From NCBI RefSeq assembly GCF_014126825.1, contig NZ_CP059900.1, positions 1,612,001 through 1,676,000 on the forward strand: DNA of 64,000 nt. Direction: 5' to 3'. The notes under the pieces are model-generated. The model did no database searches and was not told the origin of the DNA. It saw only the letters and a list, made by a program, of their open reading frames with translations. Below, piece after piece: positions 54,330-63,485 of this stretch; within the stretch, counting starts at the first letter, position 1, and every line of letters begins with the position of its first letter. The DNA is from Tomitella gaofuii (lineage in GTDB: Bacteria; Actinomycetota; Actinomycetes; Mycobacteriales; Mycobacteriaceae). The translations under genes and the position numbers were made by a program.

Positions 54330-55169
54330 GTGGTTGCGCGCACGGTCGACACCGTCTTCGCGGACGTCTCCGGATACCAGCGCCCCGTCGACGACAGTTA
54401 TCCCCACCGTGTGCTGTCCATCAAATCCAACGACGGCACCATCCGCGATCCGAACTTCCCCGAGAACTACCGGTGGATGCGTGACGCGCTCGATGCCGGC
54501 CGGCTGGAGTTCGGCATCGTGTACTTCTTCTGGCGGCCCAACTGGCGGACGTGCGTGTCGGTGCAGCAGTCGATGATCGAGGCGGCCGGCGGCCTGCACC
54601 CGCGGATCGTCTGCATGATCGACGTCGAGTCCGACCGTTCCCAGTACGGGGACCACTCCGCGGGGATCAACGGCGCATTCGGACTGTTGGCGCAGTGGCT
54701 GGGTGACCGGCGGCGCGTCATCGGATATGCCAATGCGGGCGATTTCCAGTCGATGTGGCCGGACCGCCCCGCGGGTCTCCGCGTGATCGGCGCGGGCTAC
54801 CCGGTGGACCCTCGCCTGCCCGGCGAGATCGCGCACCAGTACACCGACGGCAGACTCGGCGGCATCCCCGGCTACCCGATGGGGGCACCCCCGTTCGGGC
54901 CCTGCGACATGAACCTCGCGGCAGGCGTGAGCGCAGCGGAGGTTGCCGCCGAGTGCGGCATCGCGGCCCCCGCGCTGGATTCGCGTGCCGTCGACCGGTA
55001 CAAGGCCGCGTTCATGAGTGCAGTCGGGTCCGATGTCAAGGATGTCCGCGAGCAGCTGTACGGCGAGGATGCGCGCGACGAGGGCGAGTACACGGGGTGG
55101 CCGCAGCTCGGGGGCCGTACCGTGACAGACGGTGTCGCGGCGGTACTGACGGCGCTGCGTGACAGGTGA
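54330..55169 (+). CDS. GH25-like lysin with phage-type C-terminal domain
   Basis: 279 residues from GTG 54330. The N-terminal 195 residues resemble GH25-type muramidase domains of actinophage endolysins: TVFADVSGYQRPVDDSYPHR, then FGIVYFFWRP, IVCMIDVESD and the ending IAHQYTDG. No signal peptide is present, as in phage lysins that rely on holins. The C-terminal 50 residues (VGSDVKDVREQLYGEDARDE, then YTGWPQLGGRTVTDG) form a small domain seen in actinophage lysins and repeated in the next gene. No holin or tail gene is nearby, so it is either a relic or a domesticated lysin. Confidence 0.75.
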   Translation: MVARTVDTVFADVSGYQRPVDDSYPHRVLSIKSNDGTIRDPNFPENYRWMRDALDAGRLEFGIVYFFWRPNWRTCVSVQQSMIEAAGGLHPRIVCMIDVESDRSQYGDHSAGINGAFGLLAQWLGDRRRVIGYANAGDFQSMWPDRPAGLRVIGAGYPVDPRLPGEIAHQYTDGRLGGIPGYPMGAPPFGPCDMNLAAGVSAAEVAAECGIAAPALDSRAVDRYKAAFMSAVGSDVKDVREQLYGEDARDEGEYTGWPQLGGRTVTDGVAAVLTALRDR

Positions 55170-55280
55170 TCCCGGCGGCCTGAGTGCTGTGGTGGTGCTG
55201 GATGCACGCTGCAGCGAACGAACATGCGAGGGCAGAGCACATGCGAGGTTGTGCGCACAGACGATGAGGAGGCGGGCGAT

Positions 55281-55565
55281 ATGACGAGTCAGGTTGATCG
55301 GGTCAACGCGTTCACGGCCGCATTCGACGGCGCGATAGGCAGCGACGTCAAGGATGTGCGCGAGCAGTTGTGCGGCAAAGGCGCGCGGGATGCGGGCGAG
55401 TACACGGGGTGGCCGCAGCTCGGCGGCCGCACGGTGGTGGACGCGCTCGCCGCCATCGGCGCCGCGCTCGGCGTGCCAGGCATGTACGACCCGCACGCCG
55501 AGCAGCAGACAGGGCGGCAACCCGGACAGCAGGCCGCGCAGCGATCGCAACAGCGGTCCGCCTAA
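55281..55565 (+). CDS. Standalone copy of the lysin C-terminal domain
   Basis: 94 residues from ATG 55281, with GAGGAGG upstream. Residues 10-62 repeat the C-terminal domain of the preceding lysin: FDGAIGSDVKDVREQLCGKG, then GEYTGWPQLGGRTVVDALAA. A Gln-rich tail follows (EQQTGRQPGQQAAQRSQQRS). There is no catalytic domain. As a free binding module it could compete with or tether the lysin at the cell wall; that is inference. DNA identity of the shared blocks is high, pointing to duplication. Confidence 0.7.
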   Translation: MTSQVDRVNAFTAAFDGAIGSDVKDVREQLCGKGARDAGEYTGWPQLGGRTVVDALAAIGAALGVPGMYDPHAEQQTGRQPGQQAAQRSQQRSA

Positions 55566-55581
55566 CCCCGCGATCCCTCAC

Positions 55582-56724
55582 TCAGAGGCCGAAGCGGTCC
55601 GCCACCTGCGCGCGCGTCAGCCCGAAATCCTCGAGCGTGTACTGGTGCGCGGGTTTGCGGGCGCCGGAACGGCTCTCGGCGTGCATGGCCTCCATCGCAC
55701 GCTGCGCCCCGGCGTTCAGCGTGATCCCGAACCTGTCGTACACCGCCGTGACGGTGCCGAGCGGGTCGGCGACGAAGTCGGAGTAGTCGACGTCCACGAA
55801 CTGTGCAGGGTCGTACCGGGCGCGCGCGGTGTTGAACGTGTCGAGCCCCCGCGCCCACAGCTCCAGCTGGCCGGGGCCGATGTTCTCGCCGCGGAACACC
55901 TCCGACCATCCGTCGGTGGCGTGCGAGGCGAGGCTGCACGCGGAGGCCATCGCGGTCACCGGGTCGCGGTGGGTCTGGATGATGAGCGCGTCCGGATACA
56001 CCGCCATGATCTCGTCGAGCGCGAACAGGTGGCTGGGGTTCTTGAGCACCCAGCGCTTGTCCTGGTCGTTCAGGCCGATCAGCTGCAGGTTGCGCTTGTG
56101 CCGGGCGTAGGCGCCGGTCCAGTCCTGCCCGGCCAGCCACGCCGAGTAGGAGGGCAGGTGGCCCAGGCATTCGTAGGAGACGGACAGGAACGTCTGGCGC
56201 AGCAGTTGCCAGCATTCCTCGACCTCGGCGGCCGACATGTAGTGCACGCCCATGAACTCGGGGTTCTCCACGTGATGCCGGCGGAAGCCCTCCTCGATGG
56301 CGCTGAACACCGGATCGGACTCCCAGCTCTCGCGCGGCGGCCTGGGCTGGGGCATCTCGGTCAGCCACATCTCGAGGCCCTGGTGGCCGGGGTCGGCATT
56401 GAGGAGTCGATGCAGCGCTGTGGTCCCTGTGCGCGGCAGGCCGGTGACGAAGATCGGGCGTTCGATCGCGACGTCGGCGTGTTCGGGGTGCTGCTTCCAC
56501 GCCGCCTCGGACAGCAGTCGCGCGATGAGGGCGCCGCGGAGGAACACCCGGGACATCTTGCTGCCGAGCGGCGTGAGCACCTCGTCGCGGGCATAGGAGT
56601 CCAACAGCACCCCGAGCGCCTCGGAATAGTCGTCCGCACCGAAATCGTCCAGGCCGGTCTTGGCGGTCGCGGATGTGTGGAGGTCGTCGATCGTCCCGAC
56701 GGTGGTGCGGTCGGTGGAGGTCAT
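55582..56724 (-). CDS. Sulfotransferase family protein
   Basis: 380 residues from ATG 56724, with GGGAAGG upstream. The PAPS 5'-phosphosulfate-binding loop PIFVTGLPRTGTTALHRLL lies near residue 90, and the 3'-phosphate region follows at KNPSHLFALDEIMAVYPDAL and QTHRDPVTAMASACSL. It belongs to the sulfotransferase_3 group common in mycobacteria. The acceptor is unknown; the neighbouring SDR and DUF1214 genes suggest a lipid or steroid-like substrate. Confidence 0.88.
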   Translation of the reverse strand: MTSTDRTTVGTIDDLHTSATAKTGLDDFGADDYSEALGVLLDSYARDEVLTPLGSKMSRVFLRGALIARLLSEAAWKQHPEHADVAIERPIFVTGLPRTGTTALHRLLNADPGHQGLEMWLTEMPQPRPPRESWESDPVFSAIEEGFRRHHVENPEFMGVHYMSAAEVEECWQLLRQTFLSVSYECLGHLPSYSAWLAGQDWTGAYARHKRNLQLIGLNDQDKRWVLKNPSHLFALDEIMAVYPDALIIQTHRDPVTAMASACSLASHATDGWSEVFRGENIGPGQLELWARGLDTFNTARARYDPAQFVDVDYSDFVADPLGTVTAVYDRFGITLNAGAQRAMEAMHAESRSGARKPAHQYTLEDFGLTRAQVADRFGL

Positions 56725-56759
56725 CGTGGGCCTTCCCTGGTGTCGTGGGCCGGGGCCCG

Positions 56760-57563
56760 TCAGTGGTGGTATTCGCCGCAGTTGACGTCGAGGCATTGGC
56801 CGGTGATGGCGGCCGCCATCGGCGAGGCGAGGAAGACGACGGCATCGGCGATCTGGTCCGGCTCGGGCAGCCGGCGCAGGTCGGAACCCGCGGCGGTGTG
56901 GGCATAGATCTGCTCGACGGTGGTGCCGTACTTGTCGGCTTGGTGCGCGAAGTACCCCTGCAGCGTGGGCCCCCAGATGAAGCCGGGGGCGACGGAGTTC
57001 ACGCGGATGCCCTGCGGCCCCAGCTCGGTGGCGAGGGATTGCGACATCGACAGCAGCGCGGACTTGGCCAGCTTGTAGCTGCCGTAGCGCTCCTGGGAGT
57101 GGCGCAGCACCATCGAGTTGATGTTCACGACCGCACCGGCGGATTCTGTCAGCGCATCCGTGAAAAGCTGCGTGAGCCGCAGCGCGCCGAACACCGTGAG
57201 CTCGATGGCGTCGCGGATGTGGGCGAAGTCGGTCTGCGCGAAGGGCTTGCGTGACGGGATCGTGAAGGCGTTGTTGACCAGCGTGTCGACCCGCCCGAAC
57301 TCGGCCGTCGCGGCGTCGCGGAGGGCCGCGGCGGAATCGGCGTCCGTGATGTCGGTGGGCACGACGAGCGCACGCCGGCCGAGGGCGCGCACCTGCCCGG
57401 CGACCTCGTCGAGGCGGTCCTTGGTCCGTGCTGCGAGCACGACGTCGGCACCCTGGCCGGCGCACCGCAGGGCGATGGCCTGTCCCAGGCCGGGGCCGAC
57501 GCCGGACACGACGACGACCGTCCCGTCGAGCAGGCCTGCGCCCGCGTGCGGCTGTGCGCTCAT
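56760..57563 (-). CDS. Short-chain dehydrogenase/reductase
   Basis: 267 residues. Cofactor-binding SGVGPGLGQAIA (variant of TGxxxGxG), NNAF in place of NNAG, the catalytic Ser in NINSMVLRH and YxxxK in SYKLAKSAL. The C-terminal GQCLDVNCGEYHH is conserved in this subgroup. Start ATG 57563 overlaps the DUF1214 gene stop (ATGA), so the two are coupled. NAD(P)-dependent oxidation or reduction of an alcohol/ketone; substrate unknown. Confidence 0.92.
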   Translation of the reverse strand: MSAQPHAGAGLLDGTVVVVSGVGPGLGQAIALRCAGQGADVVLAARTKDRLDEVAGQVRALGRRALVVPTDITDADSAAALRDAATAEFGRVDTLVNNAFTIPSRKPFAQTDFAHIRDAIELTVFGALRLTQLFTDALTESAGAVVNINSMVLRHSQERYGSYKLAKSALLSMSQSLATELGPQGIRVNSVAPGFIWGPTLQGYFAHQADKYGTTVEQIYAHTAAGSDLRRLPEPDQIADAVVFLASPMAAAITGQCLDVNCGEYHH

Positions 57564-58798
57564 CCCAGCATCCTTTCGGCGAACTGCGCCTGGCGCAGGG
57601 CGATCCGCTCGGCGTAGGCGTCGGCGGTGATGGTGTTCTGCGAGTAGTACGGCAGGTGCGCGGCGACGTCGTCGAACGGCACCACCGCCACCGTCGGGCC
57701 GTCGTCCGGGGTGTACTCGCGGGAGGTCCGCTGCCAGCGGAATTGCAGATACCCGCGCTCGTGTCCGAGGGTCTCCACGCGGTTGACGACGCCCGGGTCG
57801 CGCTCGGAGACCACGATCCGGATCATCCCGTCCGGATCCACCTGCGCCTGGGCGTTGTTCAGCGAGGTCTGGTGGTGCACGTAGTCGAGCGAGATATACC
57901 ACATGCTGCCCAGCTGGAACCCCTGGTAGGGCGCGTCCGAGCGGGGCACGGTGATGATCATCGCCTGGTCGCCGGCCAGCTCGTAGTGCCCCACCGACGA
58001 ATACTGTGTGGCCAGGCCGCCCGGGGTCAGCCGCGGCGCGGACATCGTGTTCACCGGCAGGTTGAGGTAGAACCATTCCGGAAACTGCAGCCACGTGCGC
58101 ACGCGCTGCACCAGGGCGCGTCCGGCGCGCTCATAGCGCTTGTGCGCATCGGCCACGGTGAACGGCGCCGGCGCGGTGCCCGCGGTGTCCTCCCGGCGCA
58201 CCCGCACCGACAACGGCGATCGTGCCTGGCCCCAGTCGCTGTAGACCTCGCGGATCACCAGCTGACGCGACCCCTCCGGCAGGGCGAAGTAGTTGCGCTC
58301 CGCCGCCGCGCGGCCCTCGTCGGGCCCGAAGCGCACCTCGAACGCGCCGCCGGAGTCGATGTCCAGCTCGCGGTCGTCGAAGGCGAGGGAGCTCGGCGGC
58401 ACCTCGGAGTCGGTGTAGGAACCCCCGATGACCTGGAAGCTGATATCGGCAGCGTCGCCGCGGCGGCCGCTCACGATGTACTCGCACCCGGCCTCGACGG
58501 CGCATCCGTAGTAGAGGGTGTCCGGGTTGTCCAGGCCCATCTTGGTGTAGGGGCCGGTGCCCTGCATGAGGACGGGATGCGTACGCACCGGCGCCCACGC
58601 GCCGTGCAGTGTGGATGCGATGCAGCCGGCGAGGTACTGCATGCCCTCCACCAGGTCCTGGTCGGTGCGCACATGCGGGGCGCCGGCGACCAGACGCTCC
58701 GCCTCGGCGACGGCATCGGTGAACGGCCGGGTGCACCGTCCGGCGTCCGGGGCGGCGTTCGCGGCGGGGCCGTCGCCGCGTTGCTCGGTGGCTGGCAC
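57560..58798 (-). CDS. DUF1214-domain protein
   Basis: 412 residues from GTG 58798, with GAGGAG six bases upstream. No signal peptide or TM. The C-terminal half resembles DUF1214: FQLGSMWYISLDYVHHQTSL, VDPDGMIRIVVSERDPGVVN and LQFRWQR. Such proteins occur with SDR and oxidation genes in actinobacterial lipid or steroid clusters; activity is not known. First gene of the sulfotransferase operon. Confidence 0.68.
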   Translation of the reverse strand: MPATEQRGDGPAANAAPDAGRCTRPFTDAVAEAERLVAGAPHVRTDQDLVEGMQYLAGCIASTLHGAWAPVRTHPVLMQGTGPYTKMGLDNPDTLYYGCAVEAGCEYIVSGRRGDAADISFQVIGGSYTDSEVPPSSLAFDDRELDIDSGGAFEVRFGPDEGRAAAERNYFALPEGSRQLVIREVYSDWGQARSPLSVRVRREDTAGTAPAPFTVADAHKRYERAGRALVQRVRTWLQFPEWFYLNLPVNTMSAPRLTPGGLATQYSSVGHYELAGDQAMIITVPRSDAPYQGFQLGSMWYISLDYVHHQTSLNNAQAQVDPDGMIRIVVSERDPGVVNRVETLGHERGYLQFRWQRTSREYTPDDGPTVAVVPFDDVAAHLPYYSQNTITADAYAERIALRQAQFAERMLG

Positions 58799-58885
58799 GT
58801 CGTCTCCTCGTCGGGTCGGGGAAGGTCCGGGGCCGCGCGGCCGGGACGGCGGTGCGGCGGCGCCTCGCGCGGAGGTCGCGATGCT

Positions 58886-58901
58886 GGTACAAATATGTAC
58901 C
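58886..58901. promoter_or_regulatory. Inverted repeat in the IclR divergent promoter
   Basis: GGTACA-AATA-TGTACC, perfect 6-bp arms, the only AT-rich spot in the 160-bp gap between the DUF1214 operon and the IclR gene. A likely operator for the IclR regulator. Confidence 0.6.
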
Positions 58902-58960
58902 GACCCGGTAGCTTTTGCAATGCGATCCTGTCACCGGGACGCGGGGAAGGTCAATGGGTG

Positions 58961-59902
58961 ATGCGGATGTCGGACGCGCAGCCGGACGAGGAGGCCCGCG
59001 GCGGTCGTGGCGTACGGCGGTCGCCGCCCGCCCGCCGCGTGATCCGCGTCCTCGACCACTTCGTGCAGCACCCGGACCGGCGCTACGGACTGTCCGAACT
59101 GGCCCGCCGCCTGGAGATCAGCAAGCCCACATGCCTCGGGATCCTCACGGAACTCTGCGAAGCCGGATACCTGGTGCGCGACGATGCAGACACCACCTAC
59201 GGGCCGGGGCCGTCGCTCATCGCCGCGGGCCGCGCGGCCGGCGACGGGCTGCCCATCGGGGTGGTGGCCCGCCGGCACCTCGAACGCCTGGCCGCCGACC
59301 ACCACTCCGTGTGCACCGCGTCGGCGGTGGCCGGCGGCAGGATCGTCGTCCTCGAATCCGCCGGCGCCTTGCCGGAGGGCGGGCGGCCGGCCACCGGCAA
59401 GACCTACCCGTTCGCGCCGCCGGTGGGCTTGATGTACGCGCTGTGGGAACCGGACGCGGTGTTCGAGCAGTGGCTCTCGCGCGCGCCGACGGCGCCCGTC
59501 CGTCTCGACCGCGATCGGCTGCGCAGCGTGGTGGCGCAGTGCCGTGCACGCGGGTACCTGGTGGACAGGCTCACCCCGGCGGGCCAGCGGCTCTACCGGT
59601 TGATGGCCGGCTTCGACACCACCGAACTGCCGGAGGAGGTGCGCGGGCTGGTGGGCGAGATGGTCACGAGCCTGGGTGAGCGCGTGTACCTGCCCGACGC
59701 GGACGGCGGGGCGGACGGGCCGCATCGCGTCAATGTCATCGCGGCGCCGGTGTTCCACGCGTCCGGGCGCCAGGCGATGGTGGTGACCTTGCATGTCGGC
59801 GCCGAGATCGCGCGCGCGGAGATCGAGCGCAAGGCCGCGGCGCTGCGTGCCACTGCGGCGGCGGTGACGGCGGAGCTGCACGGCATGGACCCGTTCGCGT
59901 AG
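58961..59902 (+). CDS. IclR-family transcriptional regulator
   Basis: 313 residues. The N-terminal winged helix spans about 25-85 (RVLDHFVQHPDRRYGLSELA, RRLEISKPTCLGILTELCEA). The GAF-like effector domain follows, with HLERLAADHHSVCTASAVAG and the FAPPVGLMYALW loop. It is divergent from the sulfotransferase operon and probably controls it. ATG 58961 follows GGGGAAGG; ATG 58967 and GTG 58958 are close alternatives. Confidence 0.88.
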   Translation: MRMSDAQPDEEARGGRGVRRSPPARRVIRVLDHFVQHPDRRYGLSELARRLEISKPTCLGILTELCEAGYLVRDDADTTYGPGPSLIAAGRAAGDGLPIGVVARRHLERLAADHHSVCTASAVAGGRIVVLESAGALPEGGRPATGKTYPFAPPVGLMYALWEPDAVFEQWLSRAPTAPVRLDRDRLRSVVAQCRARGYLVDRLTPAGQRLYRLMAGFDTTELPEEVRGLVGEMVTSLGERVYLPDADGGADGPHRVNVIAAPVFHASGRQAMVVTLHVGAEIARAEIERKAAALRATAAAVTAELHGMDPFA

Positions 59903-60005
59903 CCGGCACCGCCAGGGCGGGGGTGTGTGCAGGGTCCGGAGTGTTTGCCGCGGCGCGGGGGCGGGTAATCGGCGTCCACGGTTCTTCCGACCGAGGGAGG
60001 TCGAC

Positions 60006-60647
60006 ATGTGGACCCGGGATTCTGCGGCGGACCGCGAAGGCCTGCTGACCATGCCGCGCAGCCGCGGCGCGGTCAGCGGGATACTGCTGATACTTCTGGG
60101 CGCGTGGGGTGCGATCATCCCCTTCGTCGGCCCCCTGTTCGGCTTCGCCTTCACGCCGGACACCGCGTGGCAGTGGACGGCGGCGCGCGGCTGGCTCGAG
60201 GTGCTGCCGGGCGCCGCGGCGATCCTCGGCGGACTGATCCTCATCGGCAGCGGAAGCCGGGCGTCCGCGTCGCTGGGCGCCTGGCTGGCGGCGGCCGCCG
60301 GAGCCTGGTTCGTCATCGGCCGGACGCTCGCCGACCCCTGGGGTATCGGCGATGTGGGAGTGCCGACGGGGACGAGCAGCGGGATGCGCGCCCTCGAGGA
60401 GCTGGCGTTCTTCAGTCTGCTGGGCGTGGTGATCGTCTTCCTCGCCGCGGCCGCGCAGGGCCGTGTGTCCGTGCGCGGCCGCCGCGCGGTGGGCACGCGG
60501 CGACCCGCCGCGGAGGCGGAGCCGCGCACGCCGGCGACCGGCGTGGAGGCGGAACCGGAGACCGGGTTCGAGCGCAGGGGCGCCCATGAGTACGGGCCTG
60601 CACAGGGTGGCCACGAAACAGGGGGATCAGCGACACCCGGTCGCTGA
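60006..60647 (+). CDS. Four-TM membrane protein
   Basis: 213 residues from ATG 60006, with GGGAGG upstream. Hydrophobic helices at about 20-42, 60-80, 85-105 and 130-150 (for example GILLILLGAWGAIIPFVGPL), with an acidic/Arg-rich cytosolic tail of 55 residues. It looks like the small general membrane proteins common in actinobacteria (SPW/DUF-type), with no catalytic motif. Family not assigned. Confidence 0.65.
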   Translation: MWTRDSAADREGLLTMPRSRGAVSGILLILLGAWGAIIPFVGPLFGFAFTPDTAWQWTAARGWLEVLPGAAAILGGLILIGSGSRASASLGAWLAAAAGAWFVIGRTLADPWGIGDVGVPTGTSSGMRALEELAFFSLLGVVIVFLAAAAQGRVSVRGRRAVGTRRPAAEAEPRTPATGVEAEPETGFERRGAHEYGPAQGGHETGGSATPGR

Positions 60648-60787
60648 GGCGCCGGGCGGGCGGCCGGTGCACAGGTACCGTGCAAGGTGGCGTGCCGCCC
60701 GGGCCTTCCGGTGCGGACCCCGGGACTCCCGCGCTGGGCCCCGGCGGCCGGCTTCGGCACGCCTGTCCGCGTCGAGGAAGGGGACCG

Positions 60788-61270
60788 ATGGGCTTTGTCA
60801 TGAAGAACCAGAAGACGGGGCTGGATCAGGTGCGCTCCGACGGCGCACGCAGCGCGCCCGACGTGTCCGCGGTGGGCGGTGCGGCGTCGATCGCGGTGAC
60901 GGTGTCCTACCCTCACGCGGCGGACGGGGATGAGTGCCGCCTCGCGTTCTACCCGCGCGGAGCGGATGCCCCGTTGCAGGCCTTCGTGCGTCCCGCCCCC
61001 ATCGCCGAGGCCGCGGTGGCGTTGACGTCCGCGCAGCCGTCCGCCTCCCACAGCTTCGACGACGTCGCGGCAGGCGACTACGACGTCTACTACCACCTGC
61101 GGACCAGCCGCGGCGACGCCACCGTGTGGACGAACATCGCCCCGGACCGTCTCGAGGACACGCCCGCGCCGATCCGCGTCACTGTCGGCAGCGTCACCCA
61201 GCGGGGCATCTCCGACGTCGGCGGCTTCTTCGGCGGCGGAGCCGGCGGCGGTGTGACGCTGGGTTTCTAG
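60788..61270 (+). CDS. Hypothetical beta-rich protein
   Basis: 160 residues from ATG 60788, with GAGGAAGGGG upstream. No signal peptide. It alternates beta segments (SIAVTVSYPHAADGDECRLA, YDVYYHLRTSRGDATVWTNI), suggesting an immunoglobulin-like sandwich, and ends in a Gly-rich tail (GGFFGGGAGGGVTLGF). No family recognised. Confidence 0.6.
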   Translation: MGFVMKNQKTGLDQVRSDGARSAPDVSAVGGAASIAVTVSYPHAADGDECRLAFYPRGADAPLQAFVRPAPIAEAAVALTSAQPSASHSFDDVAAGDYDVYYHLRTSRGDATVWTNIAPDRLEDTPAPIRVTVGSVTQRGISDVGGFFGGGAGGGVTLGF

Positions 61271-61454
61271 GCGCTGGGTTTCCCGGCGCGACGGGGACCG
61301 GAGGCGCGGGAAGCCCGATGCGTTCCGCGGCATTCCCGGTGCGTGAGAACCGGTCTGCGCGCGGTACGGCGCGGCTGCTGTCATCGGACGGACCGGCCGA
61401 TCGGATGCGCTCACCCGGCGGGCGGGTCGATCGGCGGAACGGAACGGAGCACGG

Positions 61455-62408
61455 ATGACCGCGGATGCACCGAAATTGCCCGGCGGCGCGCAGGCCACGG
61501 CCCAAGAGGCGACCGCCGGTGCGGACTGCACCGGCATGACCGCCCTGGTGACCGGTGCGGGCGGCGGACTGGGGGAGGAGACCGCGCGGGCGCTCGCGCT
61601 GGCCGGGGCCCGGGTGATCCTCGCCGCCCGGCGCGGTGCGGGCGGCGAGGCGGCGGCGCAGCGCATCCGGGACACGGTCCCGGGTGCCGGGGTGGAGACC
61701 CTGAAGCTGGACCTCGCCGACCTGCGCAGCGTCGCCGCCGCGGCGGCGGCCGTATCCGCGCGGACCGGCGGGCTGAATATGCTGGTCAACAACGCTGGCG
61801 TGATGTACACGCCGCTGTCGCGCACGGCCGACGGATTCGAGTCGCAGTTCGGCACCAACCATCTCGGGCACTTCCTGCTCACGACGATGCTGCTGCCCGC
61901 GCTGCGCGTGGGCGCCGAGCGAGGGAGACCGTCGCGTGTCATCGCCGTCTCGTCCGACGGGCACCGCAGCTACCCGGTGGATCTCGACGATCCCCACTTC
62001 CGCACGCGCGAGTACGACAAGTTCGCCGCCTACGGGCAGTCGAAGTCGGCGAACGCACTGATGGCCGTGGAACTCGAGGCGCGCTTCGCGGAATCCGGAG
62101 TGCATGCCTTCGCGGTGCATCCCGGCTCGTGCAGGACGAGGCTCGCGCGACACATGGACCGCGGCGACTTCGCGCGGATGCGGAAATTGGTCGCGGACCG
62201 CGGCTCTTCGGCGCTCGACACGCTCAAGTCGCCCGCGCAGGGCGCCGCGACCTCCGTGTGGGCCGCGACCGCGCCCGGCCTCGACCGTCATGGCGGCGCC
62301 TACCTGTCGGACTGCGCGATCGGGCAGGCGGCTGCGCACGCCCGTGACCCGGAGACCGCGGAGACGCTGTGGGAGCGCTCCGACACGCTGGTGGCAGAAG
62401 CTCGCTGA
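61455..62408 (+). CDS. Short-chain dehydrogenase/reductase (retinol-dehydrogenase-like)
   Basis: 317 residues from ATG 61455. Cofactor motif VTGAGGGLGEETA near residue 35, NNAGVMYTPL, SSDGHR with the catalytic Ser, and YGQSKSANAL with YxxxK. The middle (FGTNHLGHFLLTTMLLPALR) matches the oxidoreductase group related to retinol dehydrogenases and protochlorophyllide reductase. Substrate unknown. Confidence 0.92.
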   Translation: MTADAPKLPGGAQATAQEATAGADCTGMTALVTGAGGGLGEETARALALAGARVILAARRGAGGEAAAQRIRDTVPGAGVETLKLDLADLRSVAAAAAAVSARTGGLNMLVNNAGVMYTPLSRTADGFESQFGTNHLGHFLLTTMLLPALRVGAERGRPSRVIAVSSDGHRSYPVDLDDPHFRTREYDKFAAYGQSKSANALMAVELEARFAESGVHAFAVHPGSCRTRLARHMDRGDFARMRKLVADRGSSALDTLKSPAQGAATSVWAATAPGLDRHGGAYLSDCAIGQAAAHARDPETAETLWERSDTLVAEAR

Positions 62409-62454
62409 GGCCGCTTGTGCGGGTGCAGCTCTGCGTCAGCGCGGCGGCGCGGCG

Positions 62455-63024
62455 TCAGCCGTCGACGTCGATCAGATGATGTTCGAGGTCGTGGACGAGG
62501 TACGCAGCCAGTGAGAGGGCGGTGAACCGCGCGCCGTCGCCGCGGGCGCCCTCCCGCCGCCATGCGTCGCCGTGCACCGCGGCGAAACCGTCCGCCAATG
62601 CCGCAGCGGCCGCAGCGTATTCGTCCACCACTGCGTCGGGGTCCTGCGCGTTGTAGCGGCCGCCCGCCTGCGCGGCATTTTGATCCCAGTCCGGGAAGCG
62701 AGCGGGCGGAGCCTCGGGCGGGGTGCGGACGATGAGATCCAGGCGTTGCGCGAATGTACGGCAGACGTCGCGCACGTGGCACGTGTACTCCAGCGGCGAC
62801 CACACGTCCGGGGAGGGCCGGACGGTGCTTCCCACGCGCCCGGGCACCCGCGCCCACCGCGGGATCGTGGCGCGGATGCGGCCGGGCACCGCCGCAGGGG
62901 TGACGGTGGACGGGTCGAATCCGCATTCCGCGCATGGCTCGCGGGTGATCGTCGTCCAGTCGCGCGCCTCCGGGGGCACGGGTTCGGCGGGATCGTGCAT
63001 AGGGGGTTCTGGCGCGGTCGGCAT
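62455..63024 (-). CDS. DinB-like metal-binding protein
   Basis: 189 residues from ATG 63024. The DinB/maleylpyruvate-isomerase-like four-helix fold shows WSPLEYTCHVRDVCRTFAQR with the first metal His and LAAYLVHDLEHHLIDVDG with the other His residues. An N-terminal PCAECGFDPSTVTP segment carries a CxxC. Such proteins may be thiol-dependent transferases. ATG 63000 is an alternative start. Confidence 0.75.
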   Translation of the reverse strand: MPTAPEPPMHDPAEPVPPEARDWTTITREPCAECGFDPSTVTPAAVPGRIRATIPRWARVPGRVGSTVRPSPDVWSPLEYTCHVRDVCRTFAQRLDLIVRTPPEAPPARFPDWDQNAAQAGGRYNAQDPDAVVDEYAAAAAALADGFAAVHGDAWRREGARGDGARFTALSLAAYLVHDLEHHLIDVDG

Positions 63025-63103
63025 GCCACCATCATCGCCCGGGGCGCCGCGGCGCGCACCACCCGCCGCTCAGCCGGATCGGGGCGGGGGCTGCCGGCGG
63101 CCG

Positions 63104-63469
63104 TCAGTCCAGCGCGGACTCGAGGAAGCCGCGGATCGCGGCGTCGTCGAAGCCCAATGCGCGGACCGTGCGGACGAATTCGACGGCCGCCAACTCCGCC
63201 GAGCGACGCGTGACGTCGCCGGCGCCGACGATGAAGGTGCCCTTGCGCCCGCGCGTCTCGACGACTCCTGCGGCCTCGAGCTCGCGATAGGAACGTGCCG
63301 CGGTGTTCGCGGCGATGCCGAGGGTCTGCGCCAACTCACGGACGGCCGGCAGCTTCTGCCCGGCGATGAGCCCGCCGTCGCGCACGAGGGCGATGATCTG
63401 CAGCCGCACCTGGTCGAACGGGGCGGTCGGCGAGTCATGGTCGATGGTGATCGAACCGATGCCGGTCAT
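63104..63469 (-). CDS. GntR-family regulator (YtrA type)
   Basis: 121 residues. The winged helix at 15-80 has PFDQVRLQIIALVRDGGLIA, KLPAVRELAQTLGIAANTAA and RSYRELEAAGVVETRGRKGT. The effector domain is reduced to a 40-residue helical tail, as in YtrA-subfamily members that usually control ABC transporters. It starts 16 bp after the stop of the mannosyltransferase gene. Confidence 0.88.
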   Translation of the reverse strand: MTGIGSITIDHDSPTAPFDQVRLQIIALVRDGGLIAGQKLPAVRELAQTLGIAANTAARSYRELEAAGVVETRGRKGTFIVGAGDVTRRSAELAAVEFVRTVRALGFDDAAIRGFLESALD

Positions 63470-63485
63470 GGTCTTCTCCTCGCGG

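Noticed and set aside
58931-61942. Minus-strand open frame of about 1000 codons
   Set aside because: It covers the IclR, membrane-protein and SDR genes on the other strand, has low-complexity composition and no recognisable motif.
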